Assembly (NCBI RefSeq): GCF_900115345.1
Contig: NZ_FOWC01000003.1
Span: 620,001 to 684,000, forward strand
Direction of reading: 5' to 3'
Length of the DNA stretch: 64,000 nucleotides
Source of the DNA: Amycolatopsis rubida
GTDB taxonomy: Bacteria > Actinomycetota > Actinomycetes > Mycobacteriales > Pseudonocardiaceae
This document shows, in pieces, positions 34,256-42,597 of the stretch; the first letter of the stretch is position 1; every line of letters begins with the position of its first letter. The notes under the pieces are model-generated. The model was not told where the DNA came from. It saw only the letters and a program-made list of their open reading frames with translations, and made no database searches. The position numbers were made by a program, and so were the translations under genes.

Positions 34256-35590
34256 TCAGGTGACCCGGGGAACCTCCCTGACCGGCGCGGAAACCCGCTC
34301 GTCGTCCTCGAACAGGTCGCTCTGCCGGATCGCCAGCGTGCAGGCGACGCTGATCACGGTCGTCGCCGCGAGGTAGATCAGGATGCCGGTCGTCCCGGTC
34401 TTCCCGGCGAGATAGGCCAGCACCAGCGGGGTCAGCCCCGATGCCACGACGCCGGAAAGCTGGTACACGACCGAGATCCCGGTGCACCGCCGCGAAATCG
34501 GGAACAGTTCGGCATAGAACGCCGCCTGCGGGCCGTACATCACCGGGTAGCTGATGCCCAGCACCGCGACGAGAGAGAGCGTGATCAGCACCGGATTGCC
34601 GCTGTGCAGGGCCGCCAGCGCCGGGATCGCCAGCACCAGGGTTGTCACGGCTCCGGTCGTGAAGGTCCGCCGCCGGCCCAGCCGGTCGGACACTCTGCCG
34701 AACACCGGGATGAACACCACCATCACCGCGGCCGCGATCATCACGCCGACCAGCAGCGGCTGCCGGTCCAGTTTCAGCGTTCCGCTGCCGTAGGAGATCA
34801 CGAAGACCGCCCACGCGTTGAAGGCCACGCCCTCGGTGAACCGGCTGCCCATGCCGAGCAGCAGGTGCCGCCGGGAGAGCCGGTCGCGGACCAGTTCGAC
34901 GGCGGGGACGGTCGCGGTGCCCTCCTCGGCCGCCATGGTGCGGAAGGCCGGGGTTTCCATCACCTTGACCCGGATCAGCAGGCCCGCCACCACCAGCACG
35001 GCCGAGAGCAGGAAGCCGATCCGCCAGCCCCACAACAGGAACGCCTCGTCGCTGGTGACCGCGTTCAGCAGCGCCAGCACGCCGGTGCCCAGCGTGAGCC
35101 CGATGGCCAGCCCGATCTGCGGGAAACTGCCGTAGAGACCGCGTTTCCCGGCCGGGGCGTATTCGGTGGCCATCAGCACCGCGCCGCCCCATTCGCCGCC
35201 GACGGCGACGCCTTGGGCCAGGCGGAGGACGACGAGGATGATCGGGGCGGCCGGGCCGATCATCCGGTAGTCGGGCAGCAGCCCGATGAGACAGGTCGCG
35301 GTGCCCATGATGAGCATGGTCGCCACGAGGATCTTCTTGCGCCCGACCCGGTCGCCGAGGTGGCCGAAGACGAACCCGCCGATCGGGCGGGCGAGGAAGC
35401 CGAGCGCGAAGGTCGCGAAGGCCAGCACGGTGCCGACCAGGGGATCGGAGCCGGGGAAATACAGTTTGTTGAACACGAGTCCCGCGGCGGTGCCGTAGAG
35501 GAAGAAGTCGTACCACTCGACGGTCGTGCCGAACACGCTCGACGCGACCACCAGACGGACGTCGGTGCTCTTTTCCGGAGTTGTCGCCAT
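34256..35590 (-). CDS. MFS transporter, metabolite:H+ symporter (MHS) type
   Basis: 444 residues, 12 membrane segments. The signature VVASSVFGTTVEWYDFFLYGTAAGLVFNKLYFP, then ARPIGGFVFGHLGDRVGRKKILVATMLIMG and LRLAQGVAVGGEWGGAVLMATEYAP, are those of the MHS family (ShiA, proline/betaine, dicarboxylate and alpha-ketoglutarate permeases). It imports a carboxylate or zwitterion with protons. It follows the iron dehydrogenase by 16 bases on the same strand, so the pair is probably an uptake-plus-oxidation operon for a hydroxyacid. Confidence 0.9.
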   Translation of the reverse strand: MATTPEKSTDVRLVVASSVFGTTVEWYDFFLYGTAAGLVFNKLYFPGSDPLVGTVLAFATFALGFLARPIGGFVFGHLGDRVGRKKILVATMLIMGTATCLIGLLPDYRMIGPAAPIILVVLRLAQGVAVGGEWGGAVLMATEYAPAGKRGLYGSFPQIGLAIGLTLGTGVLALLNAVTSDEAFLLWGWRIGFLLSAVLVVAGLLIRVKVMETPAFRTMAAEEGTATVPAVELVRDRLSRRHLLLGMGSRFTEGVAFNAWAVFVISYGSGTLKLDRQPLLVGVMIAAAVMVVFIPVFGRVSDRLGRRRTFTTGAVTTLVLAIPALAALHSGNPVLITLSLVAVLGISYPVMYGPQAAFYAELFPISRRCTGISVVYQLSGVVASGLTPLVLAYLAGKTGTTGILIYLAATTVISVACTLAIRQSDLFEDDERVSAPVREVPRVT

Positions 35591-35606
35591 TGATAACTCC
35601 TGGTGG

Positions 35607-36881
35607 TCAAAGCGATCGGCGGAAGATGTCTTCGAGCGCGGTCCGGGTGACCGGACGGGGCACGACAGCCAGCTGACGGGTCTGCTTGAGGGTGCCCTCG
35701 ACCAGGGTGTCGATGTCTTCGTCGCGGTAACCGAACGCGTGCAGTCCCTTCGGCATCTGGATGTCGGCCATCAGCTCGGTGAGCACGTGCGGGAGCGCGT
35801 CGGCGCCGTCCGCGGCGGTGAAGGTCTGCCCGCCGGACAGCAGGTGCGCGGCGTGCAGATGCCGTTCGGGCGCCGAGGGATAGGTCCAGCGGAACACCTC
35901 GGCGGCGGTCGCGGACACGGCCTGGCCGTGCGGGACCATCGGCATTTCCGGGTAGCCCTCGGCGCGGTACTGCTTCACCGCACCGGCGATCGGGTACGCG
36001 TTCGCGTGCGGCAGGTGGGTGCCGGCGTTGCCGAAACCGGTTCCGGCGTAGGTCGACGCGAGCGCCATCTGGGTGCGCGCGGTCAGGTCGCGGCCATTGA
36101 GGACAGCGGCGCGCAAATGCTTGCCCACCAACGTCAGCGCCATCTCGCACCAGACGTCGCTGATCGGGTTGGAGCCGCAGAACGCCGGTCGTTTCATCGG
36201 GTCTTCCGGCGCGGGCTTCGCGTCGAACGCGACGCTGGTGTAGCTCTCCAGCGCGTGTGACAGGACGTCCATGCCGCTGGCCGCGGTGACCGCCGAGGGC
36301 AGGCTGACCGTCGTGCGCGGGTCGACGACCGCCAGCGCCGGGCGCAGCGACGGGTGGCTCACCCCGGCCTTGAGATGCAGGCCGAGCAGGTCGACGACGC
36401 AGATCGTGGTCGATTCGGATCCGGTGCCCGCGGTGGTCGGGACGGCGATCAGCGGCTTCAGCGGCAGCCACGGCGCCTTGCCGGCGCCGATCGGCGGGGT
36501 CACGAAGTCGAGCAGCTCGCCGGGGTGGGTGGTCAGCAGGTTGACGGCCTTGGCGGTGTCGATCGCCGAGCCGCCGCCGATCGCGACGAAACAGTCCCAT
36601 TCCTGCTGGCGGGCGTAGGCGACGGCCTCGTCGATGCTGGCGTCGGTCGGTTCGACGCCGACGCCGTCGAAGATCTCGCTTTTCACCCCGGCCGCGCGGA
36701 TCGAGTCGAGCGCCCGGTCCGGGATGCCGGTGCCGCGGACACCGGGATCGGTGAGGATCAGGCAGGACCTGGCCTGCCGGGCGGCCACCTCGGCGCCCAG
36801 CTCGTCGAGCGCGCCGGCACCGAACTTCAGCGGGGGCGCCGCCCAGGTGAAGACGCTTTCGTTGCGGGGCATGTCGGTCAA
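35607..36881 (-). CDS. Iron-containing dehydrogenase, ADHFE1/HOT-like
   Basis: About 425 residues of the Fe-ADH family. The nucleotide/metal region is CFVAIGGGSAIDTAKAVNLLTTHPGELLDFVTPP, then PLIAVPTTAGTGSESTTICVVD. The iron site includes SGMDVLSHALESYTS and VPHGQAV. The C-terminal segment VFRWTYPSAPERHLHAAHLLSG resembles hydroxyacid-oxoacid transhydrogenases, which transfer hydride from 4-hydroxybutyrate to 2-oxoglutarate giving D-2-hydroxyglutarate. The start is taken as TTG 36881, 8 bases after GAGGAG; GTG 36890 and ATG 36872 are alternatives. The enzyme family is sure, the specific substrate pair is inference. Confidence 0.8.
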   Translation of the reverse strand: MTDMPRNESVFTWAAPPLKFGAGALDELGAEVAARQARSCLILTDPGVRGTGIPDRALDSIRAAGVKSEIFDGVGVEPTDASIDEAVAYARQQEWDCFVAIGGGSAIDTAKAVNLLTTHPGELLDFVTPPIGAGKAPWLPLKPLIAVPTTAGTGSESTTICVVDLLGLHLKAGVSHPSLRPALAVVDPRTTVSLPSAVTAASGMDVLSHALESYTSVAFDAKPAPEDPMKRPAFCGSNPISDVWCEMALTLVGKHLRAAVLNGRDLTARTQMALASTYAGTGFGNAGTHLPHANAYPIAGAVKQYRAEGYPEMPMVPHGQAVSATAAEVFRWTYPSAPERHLHAAHLLSGGQTFTAADGADALPHVLTELMADIQMPKGLHAFGYRDEDIDTLVEGTLKQTRQLAVVPRPVTRTALEDIFRRSL

Positions 36882-36904
36882 GGAGACCACTCCTCACGGC
36901 GAAG

Positions 36905-36936
36905 TTGACAACATGTGGAAGCTATATCCACTATGT
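36905..36936. promoter_or_regulatory. Divergent promoter with GTGGA-N7-TCCAC inverted repeat
   Basis: TTGACA (36905-36910) may be a -35 box for the rightward gene. Immediately after it GTGGA (36915-36919) and TCCAC (36927-36931) form an inverted repeat flanked by ACAT and ATGT. The spacing and bases are like IclR-family operators, and the IclR gene lies just beyond this module. Confidence 0.5.
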
Positions 36937-37001
36937 GGCGAGCCTTCACGGTAGCCCGGCGACCGCGGCGCTGTGAACCCCCGATTTCCCAGGAGACGCC
37001 C

Positions 37002-39866
37002 ATGCCGGCCCGAGCCCGTTCGCATTCGGCACTGCAGGAAGCACTCGCGCGGGCGGTGTCCGGCGAAGTCGCCGGCGACCCGGCCACGCTCGCCACCCAC
37101 TCCACCGACGCGTCGAACTACCGGCACATCCCGCTGCTCGTGGTGCGGCCGCGCAGCGCGGACGACGTGGTGGCGGCGCTGCGGGTGTGCGCGGAACACG
37201 GCGCGCCCGTCCTCCCGCGCGGCGCGGCGACCAGCATCGGCGGGCAGGCCGCGAACCGCGCGGTGATCCTGGACTTCACCCGCCATCTGAACCGCGTGCT
37301 GGACCTCGACCCCGCCGCCCGCACCGCGCGCGTCGAACCCGGTCTGGTGCTGGACCGGCTGCGCGAACGGGCCGCCGGGCACGGGCTCACCTTCGGCCCG
37401 GACCCGTCGACGCACAGCCGGTGCACGATCGGCGGCATGATCGGCAACAACGCCTGCGGTTCGCATTCGGTGGCCTGGGGCAAGACGGTCGACAACGTCC
37501 GCGCGCTGGAAATCGCCCTCCTCGACGGAACCCGGCTCGAGGTCGGCCCGACCTCCCCGGCGGAGCTGGAGGAATTCTGCGCCCGCGAGGATCCGGTCGG
37601 CGCGCTCTACCGCCGCCTGCGGGACCTGCGCGACGAATACCTGGCCGACATCCGGCTCGGCTACCCGAAACTGCCGCGGCGAGTCTCCGGGTACAACCTC
37701 GAATACCTGTTGCCGGAGAACGGTTTCGACGTCGCCAAGGCCCTCGTCGGCTCCGAGGGCACCTGCGCGACCATGCTGAGCGCGGTCCTCGACCTGGCCC
37801 CGGTCCCGGCGACGCGCGCGCTCGCCGTGCTGGGCTTCGAGAACAGCATCGCCGCCGCCGACGCCGTCCCGTCGCTGCTCGACCTCCCGGTGCTGACCAT
37901 GGAAGGCATCGAGGCCGGTTTGGTCGCCGCTCTCGACGCCCGGAAACCCGGCGACCGCAGCACCCTGCCGGACGGAACGGCGTGGCTGTACCTGGAAACC
38001 GGCGGCGGCGACGCGGCGGAGGCGTTGGCCGTGGCCCACCAGGTCGCCGCCCGCGCGCCGCAGGTCGGCGCTTCCTCGCTCGTCGTGCAGGATCCCGTCG
38101 CCCAGCGGAAACTCTGGCGGATCCGGGAGGAAGGCGCAGGTCTCGCGACCCGGCTGGCCGACGGATCCGAGGCGTGGTCGGGCTGGGAAGACTCCGCGGT
38201 CCCGCCGGACCGGCTCGGCGCGTACCTGCGCGAATTCGACCTGCTGCTGGACAAGCACGGCCGGAAAGGCGTGGTCTACGGCCACTTCGGCGACGGCTGT
38301 CTCCACGTGCGGATCGATTTCCCGATGGCCGCACCGGAAGCGAAGGAAGCGTACCGCTCGTTCATGGTCGAGGCCGCGGAACTCGTCGTGTCCCACGGCG
38401 GCTCGCTGTCCGGCGAACACGGCGACGGCCAAGCGCGAGCCGAACTCCTGCCGCTGATGTTCTCGCCCCGGCTGATGCGGGCCTTCGCCGGCTTCAAGGC
38501 CGCCTTCGACCCAGCGAACGGCATGAACCCCGGCCGGGTCGTCGATCCCGCGCCGCTGGACGCCGATCTGCGCACGGTCATCGCCCCGCCGGTCCTGCCG
38601 ACCCGGGCCCGGCTCGCCCTGCACGCCGACGACGGCGACCTGGCCGCGGCGTCCCGGCGCTGCGTGGGCGTGGGCAAATGCGTCTCCGCGTCCGGCGGGA
38701 TGATGTGCCCGAGCTACCGCGCGACCGGCAAGGAGGAACACTCGACCCGCGGCCGCGCGCGCCTGCTGTTCGAAATGCTGGCCGGGGATGTCATCGAGGA
38801 CGGCTGGCGCTCGCCGGAGGTCCGCGACGCGCTCGACCTGTGCCTCGGTTGCAAGGCGTGCAAATCCGACTGCCCGGTCGGCGTCGACATGGCCTCCTAC
38901 CGGACCGAATTCCTCAGCCGCCATTACGAGCGGCGGATTCGCCCGATGTCGCACTACACGATGGGCGCGCTGCCGCGATGGCTCCGGCTGGGCGCCCCGT
39001 TCGCCCGCGCGGTCAACGCCGTGGCCGGGGGCCCGCTCCGGCCGGTGCTGAACCGCATGGGCGGGATCGCCGCCGAGCGCGAGTTGCCGCAGCTCGCGGC
39101 GCCGACCTTCGCCTCGTGGTTCCGCCGCCGGGAACGGGTGGCTTCCTCGTCGAAGGTCGTGCTGTGGCCGGACACTTTCACGAACTTCTTCGACCCCCGG
39201 GTCGGCCGGGACGCGGTCGCGGTGCTGGAAGCCCTCGGCCACGAGGTGGTCATCCCGGAGCGGACCGTCTGTTGTGGACTGACCTGGCACAGCACCGGTC
39301 AGCTGGGCACGGCGCGCCGGGTCCTGCGCCGGTCGCTGGACGCGCTGGACCCGTGGCTGCGGAAGGGAATTCCGGTGATCGGCCTGGAGCCGAGCTGCAC
39401 CGCGACCCTGCGCGAGGACGGATCGGAGCTGCTGCCCGAGGATGCGCGGACGGCCTTGCTGAAGCGCGGCGTCCGGACGTTCGCGGAGCATGTCGGGGAG
39501 AGCGAGCTTCCCGCGTTGGCGAAGTCCTCGGCTCCGGTGCTCACTCAGGTGCATTGTCACCAGCACGCGGACCTCGGCTACGACGCGGACTCGCGGCTGC
39601 TCGGCCGGTTGTCCGAGCACTCGCAGGTGCTGCGCGAGGGCTGCTGCGGATTGGCGGGGAACTTCGGGTTCCAGCGGGGGCATTACGACGTTTCGGTCGC
39701 CGTCGCGGAGCACCAGCTGATGCCTGCCCTGCGCGCGGCGCCGGAGGGGACGGTGGTGCACGCGGACGGGTTCAGCTGCCGGACGCAGATTCGGCAGCTG
39801 TCCGAGCATCGGCCCGAGCATCTCGCCTCACTGACCGCGCGCGCCTTGGGAGTCAGCAGCGACTGA
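37002..39866 (+). CDS. FAD-linked 2-hydroxyacid dehydrogenase fused to Fe-S/CCG domains
   Basis: 954 residues. Residues about 35-480 are a GlcD/D-lactate-dehydrogenase-type FAD domain (VVRPRSADDVVAALRVCAEHGAPVLPRGAATSIGGQA, IGGMIGNNACGSHS, VYGHFGDGCLHVRIDF, SLSGEHGDGQAR). The C-terminal part carries two cysteine clusters (CVGVGKCVSASGGMMCPSY and CLGCKACKSDCP) and two CCG motifs (CCGLTWHSTGQ, CCGLAGNFGFQ), i.e. GlcF joined on. It passes electrons to quinone or another carrier. Candidate substrates are D-2-hydroxyglutarate, D-lactate or glycolate; the neighbouring HOT-like enzyme favours the first. ATG 37002 has AGGAG 6 bases upstream. Confidence 0.9.
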   Translation: MPARARSHSALQEALARAVSGEVAGDPATLATHSTDASNYRHIPLLVVRPRSADDVVAALRVCAEHGAPVLPRGAATSIGGQAANRAVILDFTRHLNRVLDLDPAARTARVEPGLVLDRLRERAAGHGLTFGPDPSTHSRCTIGGMIGNNACGSHSVAWGKTVDNVRALEIALLDGTRLEVGPTSPAELEEFCAREDPVGALYRRLRDLRDEYLADIRLGYPKLPRRVSGYNLEYLLPENGFDVAKALVGSEGTCATMLSAVLDLAPVPATRALAVLGFENSIAAADAVPSLLDLPVLTMEGIEAGLVAALDARKPGDRSTLPDGTAWLYLETGGGDAAEALAVAHQVAARAPQVGASSLVVQDPVAQRKLWRIREEGAGLATRLADGSEAWSGWEDSAVPPDRLGAYLREFDLLLDKHGRKGVVYGHFGDGCLHVRIDFPMAAPEAKEAYRSFMVEAAELVVSHGGSLSGEHGDGQARAELLPLMFSPRLMRAFAGFKAAFDPANGMNPGRVVDPAPLDADLRTVIAPPVLPTRARLALHADDGDLAAASRRCVGVGKCVSASGGMMCPSYRATGKEEHSTRGRARLLFEMLAGDVIEDGWRSPEVRDALDLCLGCKACKSDCPVGVDMASYRTEFLSRHYERRIRPMSHYTMGALPRWLRLGAPFARAVNAVAGGPLRPVLNRMGGIAAERELPQLAAPTFASWFRRRERVASSSKVVLWPDTFTNFFDPRVGRDAVAVLEALGHEVVIPERTVCCGLTWHSTGQLGTARRVLRRSLDALDPWLRKGIPVIGLEPSCTATLREDGSELLPEDARTALLKRGVRTFAEHVGESELPALAKSSAPVLTQVHCHQHADLGYDADSRLLGRLSEHSQVLREGCCGLAGNFGFQRGHYDVSVAVAEHQLMPALRAAPEGTVVHADGFSCRTQIRQLSEHRPEHLASLTARALGVSSD

Positions 39867-39875
39867 GGCGTACCG

Positions 39876-40667
39876 TCAGTAGCGAGTGAGCCGGTCCGGC
39901 GGCAGGAACGGCGCGATCTCCTTGGCCGCATCGATCGCCAGAGCGCCCAGCTGGGGAATCCGGTCCTCGGGCAGCCGGACGGTCGGCACCTGGATGACCA
40001 CCGCCGCCCGGGCCAGCCCCCGTTCGTCCAGAACGCCGGCGCCGACGCACCGCACACCGGCGACGTTTTCCTCGTTGTCGATGCTGTACCCGCGATCGCG
40101 CGTCTCGGCCAGCTCCGCGGCGAGGTCGTCGCGGGTGGCGAGGGTGTGCGGCGTCAGCGCGGGCAGCTGCTCCGGGAGGCCCGCGAGGTAGGACTCCGCG
40201 TCGAGGGAGCTGGCGAGCATCGCCTTGCCGGAAGCCGTGGCGTACAACGGGAAACGCGCGCCGGGATGCTGCTCGAACCGCAGCGGGAGCGTCGACTGCG
40301 CGCGCAGCAGCACCACGGACTCGTTGCCCTCGCGGATCGTGATGTTGACCGACTCGCCGGTGTCGGCGTTGATCCGCTGGATGACCGGCAGCGCGAGCTG
40401 AAGGCCGTGCACCCGCTGGGCGGCCTGGCCGAGCAGGATCGAGCCGGGGCCGAGGTGGTAGCTGTCGGTGCGGGGGTTGTGCGCGACGAGCCCGTCGGCG
40501 CTCAGCGCGCGCACGACGCGGTGCGTCGTGCCCGGCGTGAGGTCCAGTTTGCGGGCGATCGCGGACAGGGTGAGTTCCCCGTCCTCGTCCATGAGCAGCG
40601 CCAGGATGCCGAGCGCTCGGCGGATGGCCTGCGTTCCGGCTGGCGGCTGTGCTCCGGTCTGGTTCAC
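39876..40667 (-). CDS. IclR family regulator
   Basis: 263 residues. The winged helix is AIRRALGILALLMDEDGELTLSAIARKLDLTPGTTHRVVRALSADGLVAHN, and the effector domain ends with GYSIDNEENVAGVRCVGAGVLDERGLARAAVVIQVPTVRL, typical of IclR. It is convergent with the FAD/Fe-S fusion (10 bases apart). It probably controls the divergent dehydrogenase promoter with the GTGGA-N7-TCCAC repeat. The ligand is presumably the hydroxyacid or its oxo product. Confidence 0.93.
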   Translation of the reverse strand: MNQTGAQPPAGTQAIRRALGILALLMDEDGELTLSAIARKLDLTPGTTHRVVRALSADGLVAHNPRTDSYHLGPGSILLGQAAQRVHGLQLALPVIQRINADTGESVNITIREGNESVVLLRAQSTLPLRFEQHPGARFPLYATASGKAMLASSLDAESYLAGLPEQLPALTPHTLATRDDLAAELAETRDRGYSIDNEENVAGVRCVGAGVLDERGLARAAVVIQVPTVRLPEDRIPQLGALAIDAAKEIAPFLPPDRLTRY

Positions 40668-40856
40668 CTGGGTTCCGTGGTTCTCGCGCGGTCGGTTCAG
40701 GCCAGGTTAACGCGTGCCGCGGCCCGCGCGGCGCGGCGCACCCGGATACGGGGAACCGGGGCGCCTCGGCCAGGCCGCCGCGGGACGAAGAAAGGAGCGG
40801 GCGGCGTGGATCAGCCGGCTTGGGACCGACGGTCTCGAACTCGGCCGCGCCCGCGG

Positions 40857-41363
40857 TCACGGGCGCGCGGGCACAGTTCTCCGCCGAGGGGGTTCCCGCC
40901 GCGCCCGGAACGGGATGCCCAGAGCGGCGAACACGCCGAGCATCGCCGAGTCCTCCGCACCGGTGTCGGCGACGAACGTCCGCACGCCCTCGTGCTCGGC
41001 GGAGGGGACGAGCTGCGCCAGCAGCAGTGCCGCGACGCCGAGCGCCGGGGTGCGGCGGTCGACGACGAGGGAGATCTCCGCCTCGGCCGGGTCGTCGGCG
41101 ATCTCGTACCGTGCGACGCCGACCAGCCGGGCGCGCCGGAAACATCCGGCCGCGGCCGGTCCGGCTCCTGGGCGGGCCGAGAGCTGCCCGGCGAGCGGGG
41201 CCAGTCCCGCGCCGCCCAGTCCGAAGAACCGGCGGCGGTCGCGGCCGGACAGCCGGGCCCGCAGCGCGTCGAGTTCCGTGATGTCGCCGGAGTCCAGTTC
41301 GCGAACCCACACGGACTCGCCGTCGGCGAGGAGCGCTTTCACCGGCGGGGTGGTCGCGGTCAT
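40857..41363 (-). CDS. GNAT-like acetyltransferase domain protein
   Basis: 168 residues resembling the GNAT domain of Pat/AcuA-type proteins (VWVRELDSGDITELDALRARLSGRDRRRFFGLG, then RLVGVARYEIADDPAEAEISLVVDRRTPALGVAALLLAQLVPSAEHEGVRTFVADTGAEDSAMLGVFAALGIPFRARR). The pyrophosphate-binding Q/RxxGxG/A loop is weak (TPALGVAALL), so activity is uncertain. It overlaps the DUF5994 gene by ATGA and is translated from the same message. Confidence 0.7.
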   Translation of the reverse strand: MTATTPPVKALLADGESVWVRELDSGDITELDALRARLSGRDRRRFFGLGGAGLAPLAGQLSARPGAGPAAAGCFRRARLVGVARYEIADDPAEAEISLVVDRRTPALGVAALLLAQLVPSAEHEGVRTFVADTGAEDSAMLGVFAALGIPFRARREPPRRRTVPARP

Positions 41364-41860
41364 GGCCGGCAGCCGCCGATCGGCATGCCGGTTGCGCCCG
41401 CCGTCCTCCTCGGCGCTGGAGCCGCCAGGATGCCGCTGCAGCGGCCGGTGGCGCCGCGGCGGGACGCGAGTGTCAGCGCCGCGCGGTGCCCGGCGGTGTC
41501 CGACGCGTCCGGCGGCACGACGAGGAGCGTGCCTCGGTGCGGTTCCGGGCCGGTGCGGGACCAGACCTGCCCGCCGAGGCCGGGCGGACCGTCGAGCCGG
41601 ACGGGCTGCCCGCCGATCTCGGCCCGCCGTGGCGCGCTGTCCCGGCCGGACACCGGGTGCGCCGCCGTGGTCAGGCAGTCCAGGCGGGCTGTGCGCGCCT
41701 CGCCCGGTCCCGGCAGTTCGGCCGGCACCTCGCGGGGCCGCGGCCGCCTGCCGTCGTCGACGTGACCGGCGGATCCGGGTTCCGATCTCGGTGCGGGAGG
41801 CGCGCCGGGGCACGGCTGCGCGAGGGAGGTGCTGGTTCTGGGGTGCGGTTTCGGCATCAT
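41360..41860 (-). CDS. DUF5994 family protein
   Basis: 166 residues. The segments SAGHVDDGRRPRPREVPAELPG, RDSAPRRAEIGGQPVRLDG and GTLLVVPPDASDTAGHRAALTLASRRG follow the pattern of DUF5994, a small actinobacterial family of unknown function. The usual Trp pair after VDG is replaced by Arg-Arg and the middle diverges, so it could be a drifting copy. ATG 41857 or 41860 has only a weak ribosome site. It is coupled to the GNAT gene. Confidence 0.6.
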   Translation of the reverse strand: MMPKPHPRTSTSLAQPCPGAPPAPRSEPGSAGHVDDGRRPRPREVPAELPGPGEARTARLDCLTTAAHPVSGRDSAPRRAEIGGQPVRLDGPPGLGGQVWSRTGPEPHRGTLLVVPPDASDTAGHRAALTLASRRGATGRCSGILAAPAPRRTAGATGMPIGGCRP

Positions 41861-42109
41861 GCCGCCGTCCCGTCCCGATCGCGGGGACCGATGTGGGGGA
41901 GCCGAGGACGGCGCCTGCTCCGCTGCCGGCGCGCGAGATGCTCTCGGTGCCTTTCATGCTACGCCCGCGGCCGTCTTCGCCTGGGCTGGCGGCCGGACGT
42001 CCTGGTATTCGGGGACGCCCGGCCTGTCCGCACCAGCGGCGGTGGCCGCGCTGCCGCGGACGCTCCGGCGGGCCGCAGACGCGCCGGAGATCGGTGCGCG
42101 ACAGCTTGC
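41861..42109. other. Intergenic stretch, nothing recognised
   Basis: This lies upstream of the leftward DUF5994-GNAT pair. It probably holds their promoter; no family-like reading frame was seen on either strand. Confidence 0.4.
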
Positions 42110-42150
42110 GGGTGGCCTCTTTCGCGGGGGAGGGAGGAAAGAGGCCACCC
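42110..42150. terminator. Hairpin with 14-bp stem
   Basis: GGGTGGCCTCTTTC (42110-42123) pairs perfectly with GAAAGAGGCCACCC (42137-42150) over a 13-base purine-rich loop. The stop of the leftward CEOS-like gene is at 42576, so this may be its distant terminator; otherwise it has no assigned gene. Confidence 0.55.
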
Positions 42151-42309
42151 CTTCCGCGGGCCGGACGGGCAAGCCCTCCGGCGGGCCGCGGGTTTCGCCG
42201 GAATTGTCGCGGTGCGCGGGATCAGGCTGCTGCGCGAAGCAGGGTCTCGACCGCCCACGCCCGAGATGCTTTCGGATACCACCGACACTACACCTCGTCC
42301 GAGGGAGCC

Positions 42310-42597
42310 GTGCGGCGCGAAATCTCGCTGGTGGTGCAGAAGGTACTGAAGGAAAACGGCGCCGGCGGCGTGCCCGAAGCACGACAGAAAATCCGCGCTG
42401 GCACACCGGACCGGAATTTTCGGCGACCCTGCCGGACCGGCCGCGATTTCCGGAAGAATCCGGTGCCCTCAGCGGGGGAACGGTCCGGAAGAATCACCGG
42501 CCGCCCTCGGGAACCGGCGCCGGAAAGGACCCCGCTCACAGCCTTTTTTCGCGCCCGTCGCCGGACCGGCCGCGGTCAAGCCGTGCGGTGCGGGTAG
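42310..42597 (+). CDS. Candidate small reading frame, unproven
   Basis: GTG 42310 follows GAGGGAGCC and opens 95 codons. The first 30 residues (VRREISLVVQKVLKENGAGG) look coding-like; the rest is Arg/Pro-rich and not family-like. It converges on and overlaps the CEOS-like gene by 22 bases. A GACACTACAC element lies 17 bases upstream. Confidence 0.25.
   Translation: MRREISLVVQKVLKENGAGGVPEARQKIRAGTPDRNFRRPCRTGRDFRKNPVPSAGERSGRITGRPREPAPERTPLTAFFRARRRTGRGQAVRCG

Noticed and set aside
36894..39821. A 975-residue reading frame on the minus strand
   Set aside because: It is a shadow of the FAD/Fe-S fusion, which has full family motifs on the plus strand.
40857..41957. A single long minus-strand gene over the GNAT and DUF5994 region
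   Set aside because: The GNAT frame upstream of 41363 is not protein-like, whereas the other frame gives DUF5994 segments and the two join by ATGA.
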